This document shows, piece by piece, positions 1-5,420 of a stretch of DNA of 6,211 nt. Source of the stretch: Spirochaetota bacterium (lineage in GTDB: Bacteria > Spirochaetota > Spirochaetia > DSM-27196 > PWMO01); the NCBI GenBank assembly GCA_009908925.1, contig JAAAOH010000368.1:1-6211 (forward strand). The letters run 5' to 3'. Every line of letters starts with the position of its first letter. Positions within the stretch are counted from its first letter, which is position 1. The notes beneath the pieces were generated by a model. That model did not search any database and was not told the DNA's origin. It was given only the letters and a program-made list of their open reading frames with translations. The translations under genes were made by a program, and so were the position numbers.

Positions 1-134
1 ATTTCATCGAAGAGGCCAACACGGGTAAAGGTATGAGATATCCCGTATGGATCAAGCCGTACGTGCGATATATCCTGCCGCTCATCATACTCGTGGTCTT
101 CGTGCAGGGTTACATCGATAAGTTCTTCAGTTGA
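1..134 (+). CDS. C-terminal end of a sodium-dependent (NSS/SNF family) transporter, partial
   Basis: Only the last 43 codons are present, in the frame starting at base 3 and ending with TGA at 132-134. The peptide contains EANTGKGMRYPVWIKPYVRY, then a hydrophobic stretch ILPLIILVVFVQGYI and a short KFFS tail. This pattern (glycine-rich loop, Pro-Trp before an amphipathic helix, then a last membrane helix ending close to the C-terminus) is typical of prokaryotic neurotransmitter:sodium symporters. These are inner-membrane proteins with 11-12 helices that move amino acids or similar solutes with Na+; substrate cannot be judged from the tail. A terminator follows 60 bases downstream, so this is the end of a transcription unit. 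Its position next to amino-acid catabolism genes fits an amino-acid importer, but that is inference. Other multi-helix transporters are possible alternatives because the fragment is so short. Confidence 0.72.
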   Translation, partial: FIEEANTGKGMRYPVWIKPYVRYILPLIILVVFVQGYIDKFFS

Positions 135-149
135 GAACTGCAGTAAGGC

Positions 150-172
150 GGGGACGGAGGTTTCCGCCTCCG
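150..172 (+). repeat. GGGACGGAGG motif copy 1, with a short hairpin
   Basis: GGGGACGGAGGTT occupies 150-162, in the 3' region of the transporter transcript. CGGAGG (155-160) can pair with CCTCCG (167-172) around a 6-base loop. It is one of six copies of the GGGACGGAGG core in this window. Confidence 0.7.
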
Positions 173-193
173 CTATTTCGACTCAGCAAACGC

Positions 194-224
194 AAAGGCT
201 CCCCGGTTCGGGGAGCCTTTTTTT
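194..224 (+). terminator. Rho-independent terminator of the transporter gene
   Basis: A perfect 11-bp stem, AAAGGCTCCCC (194-204) with GGGGAGCCTTT (210-220), closes a 5-base GGTTC loop and runs into seven T residues (218-224). It lies 60 bases after the transporter stop codon. On the - strand the same stem is followed by TTTGCGTTTG, a poorer T tract, so it could also stop transcripts from the hydrolase gene ending at 296, with lower efficiency. Confidence 0.93.
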
Positions 225-292
225 GCGGCCGGCACGAAGCGCGAGGGACGGAGGTTCGAGAAGTGCAGGCGTGAAGCGGCCGTGCCGGCCGC
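225..292. repeat. 12-bp inverted repeat enclosing GGGACGGAGG motif copy 2
   Basis: GCGGCCGGCACG at 225-236 is the exact reverse complement of CGTGCCGGCCGC at 281-292. The 44 bases between them hold GGGACGGAGGTT at 245-256. The right arm can also fold on itself (GCGGCC 276-281 with GGCCGC 287-292, 5-base loop). The element starts directly after the terminator T tract and stops four bases before the hydrolase stop codon. It could be a small non-autonomous repeat unit of the REP/BIME kind or a secondary-structure element protecting the 3' end of the hydrolase mRNA. Confidence 0.6.
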
Positions 293-295
293 GGG

Positions 296-1120
296 TCAGC
301 CCAGTCCCTTCACAAACTCTTCAACCAACGCGTTGAACTTCTGCGCGTGCTCCCAGAACATCATGTGTCCGCCGAGTACACGGGTGCCGGTGTTCGGCAT
401 GTGTTTCGTGAGGAACGGTTTCGCAGTATCCGCCCAGTGTTCGGCGAGTACGTAGAGTGAAGGAACCTCGCGGTCCATCGTGGCGGCTTCTTTGGAATAG
501 TCGGAGAGCATCGCGTTGCCCCAGAGTGCCAGGGCCGCCCAGGTTGGCGTCTTCAAGGAGTCGCCTGTCACCCAATCAAGCTCCTCCTGGGTCAACTCGC
601 GCTGGATCATCACCTCTTTCGCATACATCTCGACGAATGCACGCTGACCTTCCACCGTCCCCAGCAACTCCGTCGACACCTCGGCCACCTCTTCGATGCT
701 GCCTTCGACCCAGTCGTCGGCTGAGCTCGAAAGGGCCTTGAAGGACATGTCGATGCCGATGAATCCGCCAAGGTTGCCGGTCCCGTGAGCGCGCACCGTT
801 GCGTATGCCTCGAGGCATCCGGTTGACCATCCCACGAGTATCGGTCGCTCGATACCGAGCTTCTCGAGGAACACGCCGAGGTCATGACCGTGAGTGTTAT
901 AGGAGTTCCCCACCGCGACTTTGGTAGAGTTGCCCTGCCCCCGGGGGTCCACCGCGATGACACGGTACGCACCGGACAACTGCTCGAGCTGGCGCTCGAA
1001 CACCGCCGATGAGAACGTCCATCCGGGCACGAACACGATCGGTGTCCCACTCCCCGCTTCCCGATAGAAAAGCTCAACCCCTTTTGCCACCTCAACATAC
1101 CCGCTCTTCACTTTCGCCAT
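296..1120 (-). CDS. alpha/beta hydrolase (esterase/haloperoxidase-like), 274 aa
   Basis: This is a soluble alpha/beta-hydrolase fold protein of normal length (about 270 residues) with no signal peptide. Motifs in order: strand and oxyanion region PIVFVPGW (27-34), with PGW in place of the usual HG; VIAVDPRGQGNS (54-65), the conserved D-x-R-G-x-G turn; nucleophile elbow GWSTG (97-101) with Ser99; a lid or cap region at about 125-205; a final strand SLYVLAEHWAD (221-231), where Glu227 or Asp231 could be the acid; and GGHMMFWEHAQ (250-260) with His252 as catalytic base. The substrate cannot be read from the sequence: the family includes esterases, lactonases, non-heme haloperoxidases and C-C bond hydrolases. 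The start is ATG at 1118-1120, with GGAAGGGG seven bases upstream. The gene appears monocistronic, ends beside an inverted repeat, and is divergent from the transposase gene. No link with the neighbouring amino-acid genes is evident. Confidence 0.88.
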   Translation of the reverse strand: MAKVKSGYVEVAKGVELFYREAGSGTPIVFVPGWTFSSAVFERQLEQLSGAYRVIAVDPRGQGNSTKVAVGNSYNTHGHDLGVFLEKLGIERPILVGWSTGCLEAYATVRAHGTGNLGGFIGIDMSFKALSSSADDWVEGSIEEVAEVSTELLGTVEGQRAFVEMYAKEVMIQRELTQEELDWVTGDSLKTPTWAALALWGNAMLSDYSKEAATMDREVPSLYVLAEHWADTAKPFLTKHMPNTGTRVLGGHMMFWEHAQKFNALVEEFVKGLG

Positions 1121-1205
1121 CTGCTCGCCCCTTCCAATTAGATTTTTGGACGGCCCTCGTCCTTAAAGGATGCAGACGATACGCCATCCCGGTTATTCGC
1201 TGGTC

Positions 1206-1211
1206 ATTGTA
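1206..1211 (-). promoter_or_regulatory. Possible -10 box for the hydrolase gene
   Basis: On the - strand the hexamer TACAAT (1211 to 1206) resembles a sigma70 -10 element 86 bases upstream of the hydrolase ATG. No convincing -35 hexamer is found at 16-18 bp; that position overlaps motif copy 3 (1223-1232). Tentative. Confidence 0.3.
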
Positions 1212-1220
1212 GCATGCCGA

Positions 1221-1232
1221 GAGGGACGGAGG
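1221..1232 (+). repeat. GGGACGGAGG motif copy 3
   Basis: GAGGGACGGAGG lies in the intergenic region 1121-1311, between the divergent hydrolase and transposase genes. It is followed by G-runs (GGGGG 1240-1244, GGGG 1251-1254, GGG 1257-1259). A GTAG tetranucleotide is found 10 bases upstream (1209-1212). GTAG is a feature of the REP sequences recognised by enterobacterial RAYT proteins, but here it may be chance. Confidence 0.65.
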
Positions 1233-1311
1233 ATAAACCGGGGGCAAAAAGGGGCCGGGCAAATCGAGCCAGAACACAAGCAACAGTTCGGTTTTGGCCG
1301 TAGCATTTGAT

Positions 1312-1860
1312 ATGAGAAAGACGCGCAAACTTCAACGCGGTGCCTCCTACCACGTGGTTGCCCGCGCAAACAGACAGGAGTTTATTCTCTCTTCGGATGC
1401 CGTGAAGCAGCTTTTTCTAAAGACGCTGCTTCGTGCGAAGAAACGCTACCGTTTCGAAATCATCACCCTGTGCGTGATGAACAACCACGTGCACCTGATG
1501 CTGAGACCGGGCCGCGATGAGTCGCTCTCCCGGATCATGCAGTGGGTGCTCAGTGTATTCGCGATCCGCTTCAACATCTTCTTCGGCATCCGCGGGCACG
1601 TGTGGTATGACAGGTTCAAGAGCAAGGTCATCGAGAGTTTGCGGCAGTTCGTCGCGACGTTTCGCTACATTCTCGAGAATCCGTTGAGGGCAGGCCTCGT
1701 CGAGAAACCCGCCGACTATCGCTATGGCGATTACGGCTTTGCCCGTGACGGGCCGGCAGGGCTCATAGACCGGGAGGCGGCGGCGGTGAACATGTCACTG
1801 CCGAGAGAGATCGATCGGAATCGTCTTGTACGCGCGATCGAGCTCGCCCGCCCCACCTAG
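1312..1860 (+). CDS. REP-associated tyrosine transposase (RAYT, Y1/HUH, IS200-like), 182 aa
   Basis: This is a single-domain Y1 HUH nuclease. Residues below count from the ATG at 1312. The N-terminus RKLQRGASYHVVARANRQEF matches the entry strand of the transposase IS200-like domain. RFEIITLCVMNNHVHLMLRP (about 48-66) carries the metal-binding HVH at 59-61. GHVWYDRFKSKVI (95-107) and RYILENPLRAGLV (118-130) follow, with Tyr119 the likely nucleophile. The NP-x-RAG-LV motif and following DYRYGDYG (135-142) are typical of RAYTs. RAYTs act on single-stranded REP hairpins and are usually single-copy, domesticated genes that do not move themselves. An in-frame TTG at 1294 would add six residues; ATG gives a better family start. 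Neither has a clear Shine-Dalgarno, suggesting low translation. The 3' end overlaps the aminotransferase by four bases tail to tail. All expected motifs are present, so it looks intact. The repeated GGGACGGAGG motif nearby may be its target (inference). Confidence 0.9.
   Translation: MRKTRKLQRGASYHVVARANRQEFILSSDAVKQLFLKTLLRAKKRYRFEIITLCVMNNHVHLMLRPGRDESLSRIMQWVLSVFAIRFNIFFGIRGHVWYDRFKSKVIESLRQFVATFRYILENPLRAGLVEKPADYRYGDYGFARDGPAGLIDREAAAVNMSLPREIDRNRLVRAIELARPT
1857..1860. other. Shared CTAG stop codons of two convergent genes
   Basis: The palindrome CTAG supplies TAG to the + strand transposase (1858-1860) and TAG to the - strand aminotransferase (1859-1857). There is no intergenic space and so no terminator between the convergent genes. 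Confidence 0.93.
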
Positions 1861-3038
1861 CGGTATCTGGCGATCGCCCGCTCGAATCCCGGCATCGCAC
1901 CGGTGATGGTTTCGTCCGGCACGCAGAAGGAAAGCCTGAAATGCCCGGGCAATCCGAAACCGCTTCCCGGGACGGCCAATACCAGCTCATCCTGTAGCGC
2001 CTGCACGAAGGCAACGTCATCGCCGCCCGGCGCCCTGGGCATGAGATAAAAGGTCCCGCGCGGCTTCACGAACTCGTAGCCTAGGCGCTCGAGTCCATCG
2101 CAGATGAGCTCTCGCTTCCGTGCGTACTCCGCGATATCTACGGTCTCCCCCTGCAGCTTCCCGACAACCCGCTGCATCATCGCCGGCGCATTGACGAAGC
2201 CCAGTATTCGGTTGCACAGAATGATACCGCCAACCAGATTCGCATGATCCTCTATGTCAGGATGCACGGCGGCGTAGCCAATCCGCTCGCCCGGGATCGA
2301 GAGATCTTTTGAATAAGAGGTTACAACGATGCTGTTCCGGTAGTGAGAGAAGACACTCGGAACCTCCGTCCCCTCGTAAACGATCGCAGTATAGGGCTCG
2401 TCACTCACCAGGTAGATCGTACGCCCGTACTCCTCACTCTTTCTCGCGAGCACCTCGCCCAGGGCAGCTATCGAAGAAGCCGGATAGACCGCACCAGTGG
2501 GGTTATTCGGCGAGTTTATGATAACGGCCGACGTTCGCGGGGTCAGAGCTCCCTCGATCGCCGCAATATCGAGGTCGAACTCCTCGGTGGTCGGAGCCAG
2601 GGTCAGAGCTGCGCCGTGGTTGTCGGCGTAGAAACCGTACTCGACAAAGTATGGGATCATCGCGAGTACTTCGTCCCCGGGGTCGACGATCGCTTTTATG
2701 ACGGCATTGAGCCCTCCTCCGGCCCCAACCGTCATTACGATGTCATCGGCTGTTGCGCTCACACCGTGGCGGCGAGACACGAAGCCCGCAACCTCCTGCC
2801 GGACATGAGGATAGCCGCCATTCGGCATATAGCCGTGTTTGTTCGGGGCTGTCTCGCGTACAGCCTCCTCGAGGGCCTTTTGGAAGGAGGCGGGAGGCGG
2901 GACGTTGGGATTTCCGAGACTGAAGTCGAACACGTTCTCCACACCGTGTTTCGCCTTCAGCTCGGCACCTGTTTCGAACATTCTGCGGATCCACGAGGAC
3001 TTCTCCATGAATCCCTTGATCTTTCTCGATACAGCCAT
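1857..3038 (-). CDS. PLP-dependent aminotransferase, class I/II (fold type I), 393 aa
   Basis: A full-length cytosolic aminotransferase of the aspartate aminotransferase superfamily. It moves the amino group of an amino acid to a 2-oxoacid, usually 2-oxoglutarate, through PLP. Landmarks: FSLGNPNVPPP (39-49), entry of the active site; GYMPNGGYPHVR (69-80); GAGGGLN (105-111), the PLP phosphate loop; PYF (129-131), Tyr130 stacking on the ring; NSPNNPTG (175-182) with Asn178; SDEPY (212-216) with Asp213 on the pyridine nitrogen; SYSKDLSIPGERIGY (241-255) with Schiff-base Lys244 and Arg252; GHFRLSF (365-371) with Arg368 binding the substrate carboxylate. It is the third gene of the iorA-iorB operon, starting 26 bases after iorB. 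This suggests it supplies the 2-oxoacids used by IorAB, for example from aromatic amino acids; sequence alone does not prove specificity. Its start ATG (3036-3038) follows TAGGAGGGACGGAGGATT, in which the GGAGG belongs to a repeat motif. Confidence 0.93.
   Translation of the reverse strand: MAVSRKIKGFMEKSSWIRRMFETGAELKAKHGVENVFDFSLGNPNVPPPASFQKALEEAVRETAPNKHGYMPNGGYPHVRQEVAGFVSRRHGVSATADDIVMTVGAGGGLNAVIKAIVDPGDEVLAMIPYFVEYGFYADNHGAALTLAPTTEEFDLDIAAIEGALTPRTSAVIINSPNNPTGAVYPASSIAALGEVLARKSEEYGRTIYLVSDEPYTAIVYEGTEVPSVFSHYRNSIVVTSYSKDLSIPGERIGYAAVHPDIEDHANLVGGIILCNRILGFVNAPAMMQRVVGKLQGETVDIAEYARKRELICDGLERLGYEFVKPRGTFYLMPRAPGGDDVAFVQALQDELVLAVPGSGFGLPGHFRLSFCVPDETITGAMPGFERAIARYR
2361..2373 (-). 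repeat. GGGACGGAGG motif copy 4, inside the aminotransferase gene
   Basis: On the - strand the sequence is GAGGGGACGGAGGTTCC, read in frame as Glu-Gly-Thr-Glu-Val-Pro (residues 222-227). It carries the same GGGGACGGAGGTT string as copies 1 and 6, here within coding sequence. Confidence 0.6.
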
Positions 3039-3041
3039 AAT

Positions 3042-3051
3042 CCTCCGTCCC
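3042..3051 (-). promoter_or_regulatory. GGGACGGAGG motif copy 5, in the aminotransferase ribosome-binding region
   Basis: The - strand reads TAGGAGGGACGGAGGATT and then ATG. The motif's GGAGG (3046-3042) is only three bases from the start codon, which is short for a Shine-Dalgarno. A second AGGAGGG (3055-3049) lies 10 bases from the ATG. Either or both may be used. The motif sits in the 26-base gap between iorB and the aminotransferase, with no room for a separate promoter. Confidence 0.7.
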
Positions 3052-3064
3052 TCCTACGCGTTCG

Positions 3065-3634
3065 TCAGGCGTACTGCCGGCCGAACTGAAACGCGTTCCA
3101 GTTGCCTTCCACGAACTCATCGGGGATGAGCTCCTCGATAGCCGCACGCCAGGCGTCCTCGGCGAGATTGACTCGTGTGGACAGCACGCCGAGCAGCGCA
3201 ACATTTGCAAACTTGCTGTTCTCTATGTGTGACTTCAGCGCCTTCGGATCCACGAATATCACGTTCGGGGCTTGCTTTTCGAGCTCTTCACGAACTCCTT
3301 CGGGGTATTCCTTCACTTCGGCCGGGTTGATGCGCTGCTCGCTCGCGATAATCGTTGTGTCACGCCGCGCGTACTCGAGCCAGCGAAGGGTCTCCATGAG
3401 CTCGAGAGAGAAGAGCACGTCGGCCTCGCCGTGAGATATGGTCGGCGAATGAATGGTCTCTCCGAAGCGCACATGGCTGAACACCGAACCGCCGCGCTGG
3501 CTCATCCCGTGGATCTCGCTTTTCTTCGCGTCGAGTCCCGCGTGCATCGCCGCCTTCGTAAGAATGTTGCTCGCCATGATGATGCCCTGTCCTCCGACCC
3601 CAACCATCAGGACGTTCGTCGACTCATCTGCCAT
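3065..3634 (-). CDS. iorB: Indolepyruvate ferredoxin oxidoreductase, beta subunit, 189 aa
   Basis: This is the small subunit of the 2-oxoacid:ferredoxin oxidoreductase that converts aryl pyruvates (indolepyruvate, phenylpyruvate and similar) plus CoA to aryl-acetyl-CoA, CO2 and reduced ferredoxin. It belongs to the pyruvate ferredoxin/flavodoxin oxidoreductase gamma family. Visible motifs are GVGGQG (12-17) at the N-terminal nucleotide/CoA-fold loop and SEIHGMSQRGGSVFSHVRFG (39-58), the family signature. Length is normal (about 190). The start is taken as ATG at 3632-3634, sharing a base with the iorA stop (TGATG), with GAGGAG at 3649-3644 nine bases upstream. This gives MADESTNVLMVGVGGQG, the expected N-terminus. 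An upstream ATG at 3679 would add 15 acidic residues overlapping iorA and is less likely. The overlap implies translational coupling, giving balanced subunits. Confidence 0.93.
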   Translation of the reverse strand: MADESTNVLMVGVGGQGIIMASNILTKAAMHAGLDAKKSEIHGMSQRGGSVFSHVRFGETIHSPTISHGEADVLFSLELMETLRWLEYARRDTTIIASEQRINPAEVKEYPEGVREELEKQAPNVIFVDPKALKSHIENSKFANVALLGVLSTRVNLAEDAWRAAIEELIPDEFVEGNWNAFQFGRQYA

Positions 3635-5238
3635 CACGCGGCACTCCTCTTCTTCAGTTTCTGTTTCAGGATCACACATGTTCCTTTCACCACGAGGAGG
3701 GACATACCCGACCGCTCGCCGAGGTCGGTGACGGCCTCCTCGATATCGGACGGCTTATAGGCGTCGACCATTCGATAATTCTCCGCCGATATGCCGACGG
3801 CGGCGGCGAGCTTCTCGTAGTCGAGCTGAAAGCTCTCGCTGTGGTCGATGCGCTCGCCGGAGAAGGGGTTGGGCTGCATGCCGGTCATTGCGGTTGTCCC
3901 GTTGTCGAGGACGATGACGAGCCCGTGTCGACCGTTATAGGCGGCGTTTATGAGCCCGCTGATACCTGAGTGCGCAAAGGTTGAGTCTCCGATGACAGCG
4001 ACGGTGTCGCGCTTGTGCGCCTCGCCTTCGGCGATTTCGATTCCCTGTGCCACGGTGACGCTCGCGCCCATGTCCACGCAGGTGTCCATCGCGCTGAACG
4101 GCGGAAGCGCCCCGAGGGTGTAGCAGCCAATATCACCTGTGACTTTGAGTCCCTTGTCGTGGAGCTTCTGGAACACGGTGCGGTGCGGACAGCCCGGACA
4201 GAGCGCCGGCGGCCTCGGGGGCAACTGAAACCCGTTTTTGATGCCCCCATGAATCGTCTTTTCGCTCGCGACACCCGCCTTCTCGAGCGCTTCGCGGATC
4301 CTGTCGGGATTGAGCTCTCCGAGAATCGGCAGATGCTGTTTTCCCTCCACCTCGAGTCCCCAGGCTTTGATACGCATCTCGAAGAAGGGATCGAGCTCCT
4401 CGACGACGAACACGCGATCGACCGAATCGACGAATCGGCGGATGAGGTCTTCGGGCAGGGGATGCACCATGCCGAGCTTCAGTACCGACGCCCCCGGATA
4501 AAGCTCTCGCACATAGGTATATGCAATGCCGGAGGTTATGAAGCCGATCTTCGTATCGCCCATTTCCACACGGTTTATCTCGAACGTGTTGGCATCCGCG
4601 GTAATGCGACCGAGTCGCTTCTCCACCTCCACATGGCGGAGCTTCGCGTAGGCGGGAATCATCACATATTTCCTGACGTCGCGGGTGAAGCCTTCCGTGG
4701 AGGGAAGCTCGGCGCGCGGGCCGGTGGTGACCACGCTCTGAGAGTGTGAGATCCGGGTGGTGCTTCTCAGGATAACCGGCGTGTCATAGGCCTCGGAGAT
4801 CTCGAAGGCGAGCTTCGTGAAGTCTTTTGCCTCCTCGGAGTCCGCAGGCTCGAGCATCGGGAGCTTCGCGTGGTAGGCATAGTTGCGGTTATCCTGCTCG
4901 TTCTGAGAGGAATGCATGCTCGGATCGTCGGCACAGGCGATGACCAGTCCGCCCTTCACGCCGATGTACGAGCTTGTGAACAACGGATCGGCGGCCACAT
5001 TCAGGCCCACGTGCTTCATGGTCACGAGAGTACGCGCGCCGGCGAGTGCCGCGCCGATGCCGACCTCGAGAGCGACCTTCTCGTTCACCGACCACTCAGT
5101 CATCACCCCATCATAGTCGGTGAGACTTTCGAGAATTTCGGTCGACGGCGTGCCGGGATAGCCCGTACCGACCCGACAGCCCGCCTCCCAGGCGCCCCGA
5201 GCGATCGCCTCATTTCCTGAGAGAAGCAACTTGTCCAT
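3634..5238 (-). CDS. iorA: Indolepyruvate ferredoxin oxidoreductase, alpha subunit (lacking the usual C-terminal ferredoxin domain), 534 aa
   Basis: This is the large, thiamine-diphosphate-binding subunit that works with IorB in oxidative decarboxylation of aryl pyruvates. The N-terminal pyrimidine-binding domain has LLSGNEAIARGAWEAG (5-20), GYPGTPSTEI (26-35) and EWSVNEKVALEVGIGAALAG (48-67) with Glu53, then MKHVGLNVAADPL (74-86). A middle domain spans about 190-330. The diphosphate-binding domain has CPGCPHR (347-353), GDIGCYTLG (368-376), GDSTFAHSGISGL (417-429) and LDNGTTAMTGMQPNP (444-458). The protein ends with LLVVKGTCVILKQKLKKRSAA. Many characterised IorA proteins continue for another 60-100 residues with two [4Fe-4S] clusters (CxxCxxCxxxCP pairs); none is present, and iorB follows immediately. 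Start ATG at 5236-5238 has AAGGAG six bases upstream. It is first in the operon, behind the promoter at 5303-5332. Confidence 0.94.
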   Translation of the reverse strand: MDKLLLSGNEAIARGAWEAGCRVGTGYPGTPSTEILESLTDYDGVMTEWSVNEKVALEVGIGAALAGARTLVTMKHVGLNVAADPLFTSSYIGVKGGLVIACADDPSMHSSQNEQDNRNYAYHAKLPMLEPADSEEAKDFTKLAFEISEAYDTPVILRSTTRISHSQSVVTTGPRAELPSTEGFTRDVRKYVMIPAYAKLRHVEVEKRLGRITADANTFEINRVEMGDTKIGFITSGIAYTYVRELYPGASVLKLGMVHPLPEDLIRRFVDSVDRVFVVEELDPFFEMRIKAWGLEVEGKQHLPILGELNPDRIREALEKAGVASEKTIHGGIKNGFQLPPRPPALCPGCPHRTVFQKLHDKGLKVTGDIGCYTLGALPPFSAMDTCVDMGASVTVAQGIEIAEGEAHKRDTVAVIGDSTFAHSGISGLINAAYNGRHGLVIVLDNGTTAMTGMQPNPFSGERIDHSESFQLDYEKLAAAVGISAENYRMVDAYKPSDIEEAVTDLGERSGMSLLVVKGTCVILKQKLKKRSAA

Positions 5239-5244
5239 ATGAGT

Positions 5245-5250
5245 CTCCTT
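5245..5250 (-). promoter_or_regulatory. Ribosome-binding site of iorA
   Basis: AAGGAG on the - strand, six bases before the ATG at 5238-5236. It confirms the chosen iorA start. Confidence 0.85.
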
Positions 5251-5255
5251 CTGAC

Positions 5256-5272
5256 GGGGACGGAGGTTCCCC
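5256..5272. repeat. GGGACGGAGG motif copy 6, palindromic form, in the iorA leader
   Basis: GGGGACGGAGGTTCCCC: GGGGA (5256-5260) pairs with TCCCC (5268-5272) around a 7-base loop. It lies between the predicted iorA transcription start (about 5296) and its Shine-Dalgarno, so the iorA mRNA carries the complement, GGGGAACCTCCGTCCCC, six bases upstream of AAGGAG. The loop then exposes CCUCC, a sequence able to pair with a Shine-Dalgarno. Confidence 0.75.
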
Positions 5273-5302
5273 TGATGACGGTTATTGCCATGCGTATACT
5301 CA

Positions 5303-5332
5303 ATTCTACCCCCGGGTTTCGGAATCGGTCAA
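5303..5332 (-). promoter_or_regulatory. Sigma70-like promoter of the iorA-iorB-aminotransferase operon
   Basis: On the - strand, TTGACC (5332-5327) and TAGAAT (5308-5303) are separated by 18 bp, each one mismatch from consensus. Transcription would begin near 5296, leaving a leader of about 58 bases that holds the copy 6 hairpin and the Shine-Dalgarno. Confidence 0.72.
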
Positions 5333-5420
5333 TGAAAGAATAAAACGTTCATATATCCTGAACCGAAACCAAAAAATGTTGCTGTATCCAATCGATATCG
5401 ACACGAAACAATTTTCCGAA

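Noticed and set aside
640..662. Possible seventh motif copy in the hydrolase gene (GGGGACGGTGG on the - strand)
   Set aside because: It has a mismatch inside the core and is explained by codons for Gly-Thr-Val-Glu; not counted.
1148..1162. GGACG/CGTCC hairpin next to a T run in the hydrolase leader region
   Set aside because: A five-base stem with the T run on the wrong side for either gene; too weak to call as a terminator or attenuator.
1294..1311. TTG start for the RAYT gene
   Set aside because: The extra six residues are not part of the conserved domain and there is no Shine-Dalgarno; ATG at 1312 is preferred, though not proven.
1294..1860. RAYT as part of a complete IS200/IS605 insertion sequence
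   Set aside because: No TnpB gene, no subterminal hairpin pair flanking the gene and no second copy are visible. The RAYT-type NP-x-RAG motif and the shared stop with a host gene argue for a settled single-gene element.
2343..3089. Long + strand reading frame (248 codons) antisense to the aminotransferase
   Set aside because: It mirrors the - strand gene, whose protein carries every catalytic motif. The antisense product shows no recognisable domain, and such frames are common opposite GC-rich genes.
3635..3679. Upstream start for iorB at 3679
   Set aside because: It would add an acidic 15-residue extension encoded by the iorA 3' end in another frame. The ATG at 3634 has a Shine-Dalgarno, a TGATG coupling overlap and the expected family N-terminus.
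4015..4749. + strand reading frame of 244 codons opposite iorA
   Set aside because: It lies wholly inside a well-supported gene and its composition (His/Arg/Glu-rich) is typical of antisense shadows.
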